Assembly: GCA_018716975.1 (NCBI GenBank)
Contig: DVJE01000002.1
Location: 1-64,000, forward strand
Reading direction: 5' to 3'
Length of the DNA stretch: 64,000 nt
Origin: Candidatus Gallacutalibacter stercoravium
GTDB lineage: Bacteria > Bacillota > Clostridia > Oscillospirales > Acutalibacteraceae
Part shown: positions 7,830 through 16,294 of the stretch, piece by piece
How positions within the stretch are numbered: position 1 is the stretch's first letter
Layout: every line of letters starts with the position of its first letter
The notes under the pieces: model-generated
Told to the model about the DNA's origin: nothing
What the model saw: the letters and a program-made list of their open reading frames with translations, nothing else
The model's database searches: none
Program-made: the position numbers and the translations under genes

Positions 7830-8158
7830 ATTTTTTACACCGCGCCGCTTATACAGAAACAGAAGCAGCAATGCATCCTTAAAAAAGCCCAAAAGGATTG
7901 CGTGACAAACGCCTAATCCAGCAGGGCTGAAAATAACCGCTATTCTAACACTTGATTGCTGTTTTTTATAAAATCTTTGTATTACTGTAAAACAGGTGCC
8001 GCTATTTTGATTTTATTGCGTACCCGCCGCTATAAAGCTGCTAAAACGGCCCGCCACCGGTGTTGTAAATGCGCCACATAGGCTACACGTTTCTTTCTCT
8101 TCTAGCATAGTATGCAAGGGGAGAAACCCTCCCCCAACTTTTGATAGGAGAAGAACGA
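7830..8158. other. Leader region of the vWA gene
   Basis: About 330 nt without a gene. It is AT-rich at 7950-8010. GGGGAG/CTCCCC (about 8118-8133) forms a hairpin just ahead of the ribosome binding site. The stretch at 8026-8052 resembles 7092-7119 of the candidate RNA upstream (shared CTGCTAAA and a following CGG within similar GC arms). No clear promoter was found. Confidence 0.45.
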
Positions 8159-9541
8159 ATGGGCATCACCAACTCCAACAAACAAATCAGCGCTTCCAGC
8201 ATCGGATGCGACGGCTCGCTGAAAGTAACCCTGGCGCTTGCCGCTTCGCCTGATATTTCGTCTAACCCCACCGATATCGTGCTGGTTCTGGATCGCTCCG
8301 GCAGCATGGCGGGCACACCGCTGGCAAATATGAAAACCGGCGCCAAAACCTTTATCGACATCATAGACGAGGCTACCGACGGAGTAAAAGACGGAAACAT
8401 CGGCTCAGGCAGCCACATCGGTATTGTCAGCTTTGCCGACACCGCCACAGCCAATACGCAACTGATCACTTCTGTTGCTACCCTTAAAGACGCGGTGGAC
8501 AGCCTCTCCGCCGGCGGCTCCACCAACCACGCCGACGCCTTCACCCAGGCGATCCAGCTGTTTGACGCGGCCTCCACCAACGCTAAGGTCATCGTCATGT
8601 TTACCGACGGCAAAACAACTGCTGGCCCGCCGCCGGCACCCATCGCCGCCGCTGCCAGGGTCTCCGGTATCATCATCTATTGCATCGGCCTAATCGGTTC
8701 CGACGGCATCGATGTCAATGTGCTCAACGATTGGGCCACCGATCCGGATGCTTCTCACGTAGCCGTTACGCCGGATGAATCGGATCTGGAACAACTTTTT
8801 GCGGATCTGGCAAAAAATATTTCTAAACCGGGAGCCACAAATATTGTAATCGATGAGGTCATCCATCCCGATTTCATCATTACCAACGTTGTTCCCCCCA
8901 GCGCAGGCACTGCAATGATGCTAAATTCCAACACCCTGCAATGGAAAATTCCGCAGTTGGGCGTATCCAGCAACGAAGGAGCCTCTTTGGAATTCTTTAT
9001 CCAGCACGTTTCCCAAACATCCGGCGTCAAAGAGGTGAACCAGTCTATCCAATACACCGATACCGAAGGCAATGCCGTTACCTTCCCATCGCCCAGCGTC
9101 GCGGTGGATTGCGGCATCGTTGTAAACCCAGAACCCTGCCCGGTGCCGGTGGATGTAACGGTAGACGGCTGTCAGGACTCGGTTGTAGTAGATTTGGGAG
9201 ACACGTATTTAGAGTCGTTGGGCCGCATTGTTCAGTTCAACGTAACGGTTAAAAACGTTTGCCCCCACAAGCGGGTGGCTTTGGGCGTTGTGCTCACCGA
9301 GGTGGATCCGCAAGGCGTGGAACACCAACGGGGCATGAAGGCCATTACCATTCCGGCTCACTCTTACCCAACCTGCCGCGATGTGCTGGTTCGGTGCATT
9401 AAGTTTGTATTGCCGGAGGACCTGGATGTTTCCACCTCTAACCCCAAGGCAATCTGCAATGCCAGGAATTTAAAGGTGCGCCTCATCGCGCATAATATCG
9501 ACACAGATTTCAGATGCTGCAATTCGGTTATCACCGTATAA
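8159..9541 (+). CDS. Von Willebrand factor A domain protein with a Cys-rich C-terminal domain
   Basis: The start is the ATG at 8159, preceded by TAGGAG; an in-frame TTG at 8141 lacks a site. The product is 460 residues. The vWA domain spans about 37-230 and has an intact MIDAS motif (DRSGSM at about 44-49), the Thr of GGSTNHADA and the Asp of MFTDGK. A middle beta-rich region (about 235-320) follows. The C-terminal domain (about 325-460) contains ten or so cysteines, for example CPVPVDVTVDGCQ, TCRDVLVRC and FRCCN. There is no signal peptide, membrane helix or LPXTG motif, so it should be cytoplasmic or exported by another route. I have seen this domain order in other Firmicutes, but its function is not known. 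Confidence 0.8.
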   Translation: MGITNSNKQISASSIGCDGSLKVTLALAASPDISSNPTDIVLVLDRSGSMAGTPLANMKTGAKTFIDIIDEATDGVKDGNIGSGSHIGIVSFADTATANTQLITSVATLKDAVDSLSAGGSTNHADAFTQAIQLFDAASTNAKVIVMFTDGKTTAGPPPAPIAAAARVSGIIIYCIGLIGSDGIDVNVLNDWATDPDASHVAVTPDESDLEQLFADLAKNISKPGATNIVIDEVIHPDFIITNVVPPSAGTAMMLNSNTLQWKIPQLGVSSNEGASLEFFIQHVSQTSGVKEVNQSIQYTDTEGNAVTFPSPSVAVDCGIVVNPEPCPVPVDVTVDGCQDSVVVDLGDTYLESLGRIVQFNVTVKNVCPHKRVALGVVLTEVDPQGVEHQRGMKAITIPAHSYPTCRDVLVRCIKFVLPEDLDVSTSNPKAICNARNLKVRLIAHNIDTDFRCCNSVITV

Positions 9542-9622
9542 TCGTTTGAAAAACCAACATTTCATTTTTTAGGCAAACCGCTTCCGGTTTCGGAGGCGGT
9601 ACATACCCCCGCCTAAAAGCGA

Positions 9623-9653
9623 AGAGGGCTGGCCTTTGGCCAGCCCTCTCTTT
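9623..9653. terminator. Bidirectional terminator between vWA and aldo/keto reductase genes
   Basis: Twelve-bp arms AGAGGGCTGGCC and GGCCAGCCCTCT around TTT, with a short T-rich tail on the plus strand (CTTTATC). It lies between converging genes. Confidence 0.75.
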
Positions 9654-9669
9654 ATCGCATATCTTAAAA

Positions 9670-10764
9670 TCATATTCCAAAGTAGGCGCCAATTTTTTGC
9701 ATACGCCCGATCTGCTCCACATGGAAGGGGCAACGAGCTTCGCAATGCCCGCAGGCAATGCAGTCTGTGGCCCTTTTCTCTAGATTAACATAGTGATCCT
9801 TTGCCAGCCTGTCACCCGCCTGGGAGAGATCATAGTATTTGTTGATAAGCCCGATATCCAGCCCTGCAGGGCACGGTTGGCAGTGATTGCAATAAACGCA
9901 AATTCCCTTTGCGTCGCTGGGTGCAAAGCTCCCCAAAACCGAATAGTCTTTTTCTTTTGGTCCAGCCTGCAAAAAGCCCAGCACACGGCGCAGATCCGCC
10001 CGGCTGCGCACGCCGGGCAACACCGTTAGCACCCCCGGTTTATCCAACGCATACTGCATGCACTGGTATTCGCTCAACGCCTGGCCAAAAGGCGACGTTT
10101 TCGCATCCAACAGCTGACCGCCGCTAAAGGCCTTCATAACAGAAATGCCCACGCCTTCCGCCTGGCACCTGCGGTACAGCGCCGCGCGCTCATCCGTATC
10201 GCCTACGGCATATTCTCCGTGTTGATAATCGTAGGCGGGGTTGATGCTGAACATCAGCATATCGATGATCCCCATGTCCAACACCTTCTGCACCACAGCC
10301 GGCGTATGGGATGACAGGCCGATGTGGCGCACCACCCCTTGCCTCTTTAGGTCTTGTATATATGAAAGCGTACCGTGGCTTATCGCTTTGTTTAGGTCGC
10401 TTTCTTCGTCCATGCAGTGGATAAAGCCAAAGTCGATGTAATCGGTGCGTAACGCTTTGAGCTGCCAGTCGATGGAGCGCTTAATCTCCTCCAAATCCAG
10501 CGTCCAGCCGTATTTTCCGCTGCAATAATCCGCGCCGAAATGGATCTGAAAATACACCTTATCCCGGCAGCCGGAAAGGGCGCGGCCATAGGCGGGGAAG
10601 GGGGCGGCGTCAGCGGCCGCCATATCAAAATAGTTAACGCCGTTTTCTACCGCCAAGGCCACTGTTGCCTCAATTTCTTTTTCCCCAGCCGCCCCTATGC
10701 CGCTGCTCCCCAGGCCGATAATGCTGATCTCTTCTCCGCCTTTGGGCAATTTACGATATTCCAT
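9670..10764 (-). CDS. Aldo/keto reductase-like protein with C-terminal ferredoxin domain, active site altered
   Basis: The 364-residue protein has an aldo/keto reductase barrel (about 1-265) fused to a two-cluster ferredoxin domain with CVYCNHCQPCP and CIACGHCEARCP (about 290-350). The usual FDTAxxY motif reads FDMAAAD, so the catalytic Tyr is replaced by Asp. The catalytic Lys position (YLATK in the neighbour) reads YFQIH, with His. The tetrad Asp and the His of GFIHC remain. Reduction of a carbonyl by NADPH is therefore doubtful. It follows the upstream paralogue by 14 nt with GGGGAGGA before its ATG, so the two are cotranscribed. Confidence 0.85.
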   Translation of the reverse strand: MEYRKLPKGGEEISIIGLGSSGIGAAGEKEIEATVALAVENGVNYFDMAAADAAPFPAYGRALSGCRDKVYFQIHFGADYCSGKYGWTLDLEEIKRSIDWQLKALRTDYIDFGFIHCMDEESDLNKAISHGTLSYIQDLKRQGVVRHIGLSSHTPAVVQKVLDMGIIDMLMFSINPAYDYQHGEYAVGDTDERAALYRRCQAEGVGISVMKAFSGGQLLDAKTSPFGQALSEYQCMQYALDKPGVLTVLPGVRSRADLRRVLGFLQAGPKEKDYSVLGSFAPSDAKGICVYCNHCQPCPAGLDIGLINKYYDLSQAGDRLAKDHYVNLEKRATDCIACGHCEARCPFHVEQIGRMQKIGAYFGI

Positions 10765-10778
10765 AAGTCCTCCCCTGC

Positions 10779-11912
10779 TTAGGCCCCCAATTTTTTCGCA
10801 AAATCCGCCATAGCGTCGGGTATTTTAATCTGTTGCGGGCATACCGCCTCGCAACTGCCACAACCGATGCAAGCGCCGGGCTGCTTATCCTCTGGCAGGG
10901 CAGACAGCGCCATAGGTGCGATAAAGCCGCCGTCGGTAAAGCAGTGTTCGTTATACAGCGCCAGCAAAGAGGGAATATCAAGCCCCTGCGGGCAATGGCT
11001 AACGCAATACCGGCACGCTGTGCAGGGCAAGGCTATCTTCTGCACCATATTACCTGCAATAGCAAGCAGCGTTTCCATCTCTTGGGAGGTTAACGGCTTT
11101 TCTTCTTCAAAGGTGCGGATGTTTTCTTGCATCTGTTCCATATTGGACATACCCGACAGGGTAACGCATACGCCGGGGATGGATTGTAAGAATCGGAAGG
11201 CCCAAGCCGGGATGGATTCTTGGGGCCGCAGCTCTTTCAGCTGGGCTTCATCCTGCGCTGCCAAAGAAGCCAAACGTCCGCCGCGCAGTGGTTCCATCAC
11301 CCAAATCGGGATGTTGTGCTCCTGAAGCAGCTCTACCTTTGCTTTGGCGTCTTGAAACCCCCAATCCAAATAGTTTAGCTGAATCTGGCAAAACTCCATA
11401 TCCTTGCCGTAGGCATCCAAAAACCGCTTCATCACCCCATAGCTGCCGTGGGCGGAGAAACCTAGATGGCGAATACGCCCAGCCTTCTTTTGCGCGATCA
11501 AATAATCATAAATGCCGTATTCCGGGTTCAGATAAGCGTCGATATTCATCTCACATACATTGTGGAACAGATAAAAATCAAAATACTCCACCTGACATTT
11601 TTTCAGCTGCTGCTCAAAAATCTGCTCCACCTTATCCATATTAGACAGATCATAGCCGGGGAACTTGGTGGCCAGATAAAAGCTGCTACGCGGGTACTTC
11701 TTTAGCGCCTTGCCCATAACAATTTCAGATTGGCCGTTGTGGTAACCCCAAGCTGTGTCAAAATAGTTAACCCCTTGTTCTACGGCGTAATCCACCATTG
11801 CTTGGGTTGCTTTTTCGTCAATTCTGGCATCGTCGCCGTCAATAACCGGCAGGCGCATAGCCCCCATGCCCAGGGCTGAAAGCTCTTTGTCTTGAAAGTT
11901 TTTATAAATCAT
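10779..11912 (-). CDS. Ferredoxin-fused aldo/keto reductase
   Basis: The chosen ATG at 11912 has AAAGGAG just upstream; an in-frame start 14 codons earlier does not. The 377-residue protein has a barrel with intact motifs: FDTAWGYHNGQSE (Asp and Tyr), YLATKFPGY (Lys) and YLFHN (His). The C-terminal ferredoxin domain has CTACRYCVSHCP and CIGCGSCEAVCP, enough for two 4Fe-4S clusters. Members of this fused family are common in anaerobes and probably couple carbonyl reduction to ferredoxin or flavin; substrates are mostly unknown. It is first in a two-gene operon behind a MerR-type promoter at 11997-12027. Confidence 0.88.
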   Translation of the reverse strand: MIYKNFQDKELSALGMGAMRLPVIDGDDARIDEKATQAMVDYAVEQGVNYFDTAWGYHNGQSEIVMGKALKKYPRSSFYLATKFPGYDLSNMDKVEQIFEQQLKKCQVEYFDFYLFHNVCEMNIDAYLNPEYGIYDYLIAQKKAGRIRHLGFSAHGSYGVMKRFLDAYGKDMEFCQIQLNYLDWGFQDAKAKVELLQEHNIPIWVMEPLRGGRLASLAAQDEAQLKELRPQESIPAWAFRFLQSIPGVCVTLSGMSNMEQMQENIRTFEEEKPLTSQEMETLLAIAGNMVQKIALPCTACRYCVSHCPQGLDIPSLLALYNEHCFTDGGFIAPMALSALPEDKQPGACIGCGSCEAVCPQQIKIPDAMADFAKKLGA

Positions 11913-11996
11913 CGTGCGTTCTCCTTTCTCAATTTGCGGCCGCGCCGCACGCAATATCCAATTCTTTTACCTGCGTTATGCTTTTGGCTTTTTTAC

Positions 11997-12027
11997 AGTA
12001 TAACGCATGGAGTTTACTCCAAGTCAA
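11997..12027 (-). promoter_or_regulatory. MerR-type promoter of the aldo/keto reductase operon
   Basis: On the minus strand TTGACT (12027-12022) and TATACT (12002-11997) are separated by 19 nt instead of 17. The spacer contains the perfect dyad TGGAGT-AA-ACTCCA (12021-12008). A stretched spacer with a central dyad is the standard architecture of promoters activated by MerR-family regulators, which untwist the DNA. The regulator is not encoded next to it. Confidence 0.75.
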
Positions 12028-12150
12028 GCGGCATGGGCAAAAAATATGTAGGCACTTGTTTCTTTCCTTCTTGCAAAGGTGCGGGCTGTTTCTAGCAAAG
12101 AAAAGCACACGGCTTCCGGCCCCCGAGAGCTGGTTATAGAGATCGTTTTG

Positions 12151-12159
12151 TGATACAAT
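12151..12159 (+). promoter_or_regulatory. Extended -10 promoter of the papain-like pair
   Basis: TGATACAAT (extended -10, TG plus TACAAT) lies 43 nt ahead of the start at 12202. The -35 region at 12131-12136 is poor, as often seen with extended -10 promoters. Confidence 0.5.
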
Positions 12160-12201
12160 GTGCCCAAAGCCCCGCAATATTGGGCCTAAGGAGGTATCGC
12201 T

Positions 12202-13203
12202 GTGAAACGAAAGCTTCTTTCTAACCTGCCGGATATCGTTTATGACGGCAACAATGTGGCCTTTTCCGCCAACCTATTGTCGGCTTTGCTGCAAGGGGTG
12301 GGCGAGAGGTGCGAAAAGGCCAAACTGGTCGCTTTAAGTGGCCAGGGCAACCGTTTTTGTTGGACGGACGGCGCCTGGGCCTTTGGCAACGAAGAAACCA
12401 GCAGCATCGACCAGGCCCCTTTTGCATCACAGCGCCGCGTATTGCACGCTTTGGGGTGGGATTCGTGCGTTCAAATCCCGCAAAAGCAAGCGCTGGATCC
12501 TGCTCAAATACGTCAGACGCTTGTTTCCTCCATTGATCAAGGCCATCCTGTTTTGGTGCGGTATATCCAACAGGACGACTGCAACAGCGATTTGTTCTTT
12601 GGTTACGAAGAAAACGGGCAGCGGATGGTAGGCTACCGTAAGCAAGGTGGCGCGGCCGCGCAAGAGGGATGGGAAAGCAACCTGGCTTCATACCTTTTGC
12701 TGTTAAACAAGGGCCGGGAGGCAAACCCCCGCGACACGGCGCTGACGGCGTTTCGGTTTGTGGTGGAGCATGCAAAAAGCAATGAGGAAATCCACGGTAG
12801 GAAGGTGGGGCTGGCCGCCTGGGCCTCTTTTTTGCACCACCTGGCCAAGGATGACTTTTCATCGCTTACCCCTTCTCAGCTAAAAGACCGCTTTATTATC
12901 TATTGCGACGCGTTGTGCCAAATCGACGCCCGCCGTGAGCCCTTGCCCTATTACCGCCAATTGGCCGGGCTATTCCCCCAGTGGAAGCAGGCGCTTGAAA
13001 CAGCATCCGCCGCATGGGAGGAGTGCGCTTCTTACGGCGGCTTTTTGTGGAGCCGCGGCTTTACCTTTGACCAGGCGGGGTTTGAAAAATTTCGCAGCGT
13101 TGAGGAGCGCGCCGTTTTGGCCGAGGCCGGATGTGCCGCCATGCAGCAAGAGGAGCAAGCAGTGAAGCAGATAGAATCGATCTTGCGCCTAGAGGAAGTA
13201 TAG
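12202..13203 (+). CDS. Papain-fold-like protein, catalytic residues missing (BtrH/C39-like)
   Basis: A 333-residue protein with AAGGAGG ahead of the ATG. Its first 140 residues align by eye with the next gene: both begin with SN(L/V)P at residues 7-10 and share (S/D)SIDQ-x-x-PV near residue 110 and GYxE near 135. At the position of Cys28 in the neighbour this protein has Asn24 (FSANLLSALL), and at the His130 position it has Cys127. It therefore looks like a catalytically dead copy. The rest (about 180-333) is helical. No signal peptide is seen. The function is unknown; resemblance to BtrH-type or C39-like cysteine-peptidase folds is inferred from the pattern only. Confidence 0.6.
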   Translation: MKRKLLSNLPDIVYDGNNVAFSANLLSALLQGVGERCEKAKLVALSGQGNRFCWTDGAWAFGNEETSSIDQAPFASQRRVLHALGWDSCVQIPQKQALDPAQIRQTLVSSIDQGHPVLVRYIQQDDCNSDLFFGYEENGQRMVGYRKQGGAAAQEGWESNLASYLLLLNKGREANPRDTALTAFRFVVEHAKSNEEIHGRKVGLAAWASFLHHLAKDDFSSLTPSQLKDRFIIYCDALCQIDARREPLPYYRQLAGLFPQWKQALETASAAWEECASYGGFLWSRGFTFDQAGFEKFRSVEERAVLAEAGCAAMQQEEQAVKQIESILRLEEV

Positions 13204-13271
13204 CCCGCCAAGATGAACCGGCTATATTTCACCGCTTTACCGTAGAAATTTCTATACAGGGAGGGTTCCAA

Positions 13272-14267
13272 ATGGCGAAAAAGTGGATTTCTAATGTGCC
13301 CATCCATCAGCTTATCTTTAACGATAAAGGGCAAAACGACTGGTTTAACGGCTGCTTGGCCTTTTTGATGGAGTGCTTGGGGGAGGACAATGCCTACGAC
13401 TATTGGTTTTTCTCTGGTGTCACTGGCGACAGCTTCACCCAACTTTACAGTGAAGACCCCCACACCATGGCGCTTTGCTACTCTCATAACCTGCCGCCAG
13501 ACGCCATTACACAAGCCTTGAATGCCTGTGGGTATACTTACAACTATTATGAAAATATAGGCAGCATGCCGGAAACCCAGCAGCAAGAACTCAAGCGGCG
13601 CATCCGGGATTCCATCGATCAAAACATCCCGGTTATTGCCCGGGTAAACGACAGTTTTCATTCCTATGCGGTTATCTGCGGGTATGATGAAGCTAATTTC
13701 TATTGTATTCTAGGGGAAGATGGTGCTCCTAAGCCCTACCTCTATGACGCGCTTCTTTTCATCGGCAACAAAAAGCCGCGGCCTTCTCTGGCCCAGGCCT
13801 ACCGTCAGGCGGTGCTGCGCATTCCCCAGTTGCTGCGCTTACCCCAAAGGGCGGGCTATTCCTTTAACAAGCAGGCTTTTACCCATTGGGCGCAAAGCAT
13901 ACAAAGCGGTGCCTTTGATCGCTACGGCGATGGCGATCCCATCTGGAGAACCCATCCTGTGCCCTCTTTTACCTGTTGGAACATGCATGGCACTTACCTA
14001 TGTATGCTGGGCACCCATGCCTGTGCCATCGGCTTTTTGCAGCAGGCGCTGCGTTTAAACCCGGATATGACCTTTTTGAAAAAACTGATCCCCTTGTATG
14101 AAAAACTGCATTTGGATGGGTTTCACACCCTTGTTCAGATGGAGGGCGGCTTTTCGCTACCACCTTCTGTGTTGAAAGACAAAACTCGTATGTTGCCTGT
14201 TTGCAATGTAATTTTACGCTTGGCATCTTACTATGACCAAATAGAGGAAATATTCGCCCAAGGGTAA
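13272..14267 (+). CDS. Papain-fold-like protein with intact Cys/His (BtrH/C39-like)
   Basis: The start at 13272 is chosen because GGGAGGG lies just upstream and the product then begins in line with its paralogue. It is 331 residues. Cys28 in DWFNGCLAFLMECLG at a helix start, His130 in DSFHSYAVICGYD and the Asp after it (139) fit the Cys-His-Asp layout of papain-like C39/BtrH-type enzymes. This kind of fold serves peptidases, acyltransferases and amidases, so the reaction is open. The C-terminal half is helical. It follows the degenerate copy by 68 nt on the same strand, which suggests that the two products act together. Confidence 0.6.
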   Translation: MAKKWISNVPIHQLIFNDKGQNDWFNGCLAFLMECLGEDNAYDYWFFSGVTGDSFTQLYSEDPHTMALCYSHNLPPDAITQALNACGYTYNYYENIGSMPETQQQELKRRIRDSIDQNIPVIARVNDSFHSYAVICGYDEANFYCILGEDGAPKPYLYDALLFIGNKKPRPSLAQAYRQAVLRIPQLLRLPQRAGYSFNKQAFTHWAQSIQSGAFDRYGDGDPIWRTHPVPSFTCWNMHGTYLCMLGTHACAIGFLQQALRLNPDMTFLKKLIPLYEKLHLDGFHTLVQMEGGFSLPPSVLKDKTRMLPVCNVILRLASYYDQIEEIFAQG

Positions 14268-14331
14268 GCAGAATTTTTTCGGCACCCGTGAATCATTGCG
14301 CATAAAAAATGGTGTGCGCGCCAATACGCCA

Positions 14332-14340
14332 TGCTATAAT
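14332..14340 (+). promoter_or_regulatory. Extended -10 promoter of the AraC-type gene
   Basis: TGCTATAAT at 14332-14340 is a perfect extended -10, 28 nt ahead of the start. The -35 region is weak. Confidence 0.6.
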
Positions 14341-14367
14341 GTACGCAACACAAAGGAGGACGAGTAT

Positions 14368-15198
14368 ATGCAATGGGTTGACAGGATGAACCAGGCCATA
14401 GATTATATTGAAGCGCATTTAACGCAGGAAATCGATCCGGCAGCCATCAGCCGCATTATGGCGTGCCCTTATTCGGTGTTTCAGCGTTCCTTCGCGCCTA
14501 TTACAGGTATTCAACTTTCGGAATATATCCGGCGCAGGCGGCTTTCCTGCGCTGCCTATGATTTGCACAATACCGATCAACGGGTGCTGGATATCGCAGT
14601 AAAGTATGGCTACCAATCAGCCGACGCCTTTGCGTCCGCATTTAAGCGCGTGCACGGCATTACGCCCCAAGAAGCCCGGCTGCCCGATGCCAACCTAAAA
14701 TTCTATGCCCGCCTGACCTTTACTTTTATGATAATGGGGGTAAACGAAATGGATTACAAGGTAATCAACAAAGAAGCCTTCGACGTGCTGGGAATCAGGC
14801 GCACCACACCTTATGGCGGCGGAACCTGGGGGATTGTCAAATCCGACGGCTCCGCCAAGCGGCTGGAGGAGATCGGCGGCGGCCCTTGTGATTTGGGGCT
14901 GTGTTTCGGCTTTGATGAGGAAGGCAACGACGATTACATGTGCGGCCTAGCCTATTCCGGCAAGGATGTGCCGGGGTTTGATCGTTACCACTGCCCCGCC
15001 GCAACCTGGCTGGTGTTTACCGCAAAGGGCACAATCTCTGGCGGTGTTTTGGGGCAAACCTGGAAGCGTATTTACGGTGAATTCATGCCTCAAAGCGAAT
15101 ATCAACAGCTGGATCTGCCCACCATTGAGCAATATGTGCAGTGGGATGAAGCGGCGGACGCCTGCCATGTGGATATTTTTATTCCTGTGCAGAAGTAA
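14368..15198 (+). CDS. AraC-family regulator with GyrI-like effector domain
   Basis: AAAGGAGG at 14352-14359 decides the ATG at 14368. The 276-residue protein has an N-terminal AraC/XylS double helix-turn-helix (about 5-105) containing DPAAISRIMACPYSVFQRSF and the second-helix signature DIAVKYGYQSADAFASAFKR. The C-terminal domain (about 125-276) matches the GyrI-like small-molecule binding fold, with PAATWLVFTAKG and a final CHVDIFIPV strand. The arrangement is that of Rob/BmrR-like multidrug sensors. No target is obvious next to it. It is monocistronic and followed by a hairpin. Confidence 0.88.
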   Translation: MQWVDRMNQAIDYIEAHLTQEIDPAAISRIMACPYSVFQRSFAPITGIQLSEYIRRRRLSCAAYDLHNTDQRVLDIAVKYGYQSADAFASAFKRVHGITPQEARLPDANLKFYARLTFTFMIMGVNEMDYKVINKEAFDVLGIRRTTPYGGGTWGIVKSDGSAKRLEEIGGGPCDLGLCFGFDEEGNDDYMCGLAYSGKDVPGFDRYHCPAATWLVFTAKGTISGGVLGQTWKRIYGEFMPQSEYQQLDLPTIEQYVQWDEAADACHVDIFIPVQK

Positions 15199-15227
15199 TT
15201 GATGCGGTTATACAGCAGAATACGGGC

Positions 15228-15265
15228 ACCCCGGGCAGCTTTCGTCGCCCGGGGTCTTTCAATTT
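15228..15265 (+). terminator. Terminator of the AraC-type gene
   Basis: Arms ACCCCGGGC and GCCCGGGGT around a 10-nt loop, followed by CTTTCAATTTT. Confidence 0.75.
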
Positions 15266-15448
15266 TGGGCATGCTACCTGTTTATAAGCCCCACTGATTT
15301 CATAAGCCATTCATCCGGCGCCTTTTTGCTTTACATCCGGGCATACCTAGAGTAATATGAAAGATAGCGGGTAAGCGGTGCGCGCCCTTTCTAATACCAT
15401 CCTTTCGGTTTTTAGCAAAACAACCAATCCAAGATAAGGCGGGATGCT

Positions 15449-16264
15449 ATGCAGCAAACCCATAAAGCTTTGTTGGTGGTGAGCTTTGGCACCTCTTATC
15501 ATGATGCCAAAGAAAAAAGTATCGATCCAATAGAACGGGATCTGGCGCAGGCCCTGCCTGACCGGCAACTGTTTCGCGCCTGGACCAGCAAATTTATTAT
15601 TCGAAAAATATGGCAAAGGGACGGTACCGCCGTGGATACGGTGGAAGAGGCGCTGCTGCGGATGCTAACGCGCGGTATCAGCGACGTGCTAATACAGCCC
15701 ACTTACCTGCTAAACGGTGTCGAACACGCCGCCGTCCTCCGGCAGGCGGAGGGATATCGGGGGCGCTTCTCTCGTCTGCGCATTGCCGATCCCCTGCTAG
15801 CCAGTGATGCGGATTTGCAAAAGATAAGCAAAATCCTCACCCAAGAATACCAGGATCTGCCCGTAGAGGAAGCCGTTCTTCTCATGGGGCATGGATCAGA
15901 AACCCAACAGGCGGCAGATTTGGCCTATTCGGCTGTTGCTGCGTATACGGCGCTGGATCGCCTGCTGGGCGCCTTGAGCCAAGGCCAAATTTTTCTTGCC
16001 ACTATGCAGGGGGATCCCTCTTTAGAAAACGCCTTGCGGCGGCTTAAGCTGCGGCCCTCCACCCGCCGGGTGTTGCTCGCCCCCTTTTTAATGGTGGCCG
16101 GGGCCCACGCCTGCCGCGATATGGCAGGGGAAGGGGATGCTTCTTGGAAAAGCATTGTCACCCGGGCGGGCTATGATGTGCAATGTATCCATCGGGGTCT
16201 GGGGGAATATGAAGCGGTACGCCGGATGTTGGTAAAACACGCCCTGCAGGCGCAAAGCCGGTAG
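15449..16264 (+). CDS. cbiK: Sirohydrochlorin cobaltochelatase CbiK
   Basis: The 271-residue product fits the anaerobic CbiK chelatase in length and motifs: SFGTSYHDA at the N-terminus, catalytic His in MGHGSE (about 148) and the second metal-binding His in VAGAHACRDM (about 210). It inserts cobalt (or iron) into sirohydrochlorin. AAGGCGGG precedes the ATG. It stands 260 nt upstream of the hemA operon, which supplies its substrate. No signal peptide is visible, unlike the periplasmic variants. The gap to hemA has no clear terminator, so cotranscription is possible. Confidence 0.88.
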   Translation: MQQTHKALLVVSFGTSYHDAKEKSIDPIERDLAQALPDRQLFRAWTSKFIIRKIWQRDGTAVDTVEEALLRMLTRGISDVLIQPTYLLNGVEHAAVLRQAEGYRGRFSRLRIADPLLASDADLQKISKILTQEYQDLPVEEAVLLMGHGSETQQAADLAYSAVAAYTALDRLLGALSQGQIFLATMQGDPSLENALRRLKLRPSTRRVLLAPFLMVAGAHACRDMAGEGDASWKSIVTRAGYDVQCIHRGLGEYEAVRRMLVKHALQAQSR

Positions 16265-16294
16265 GAACCCTAAATTCTTACCTTTTTATTTTTC

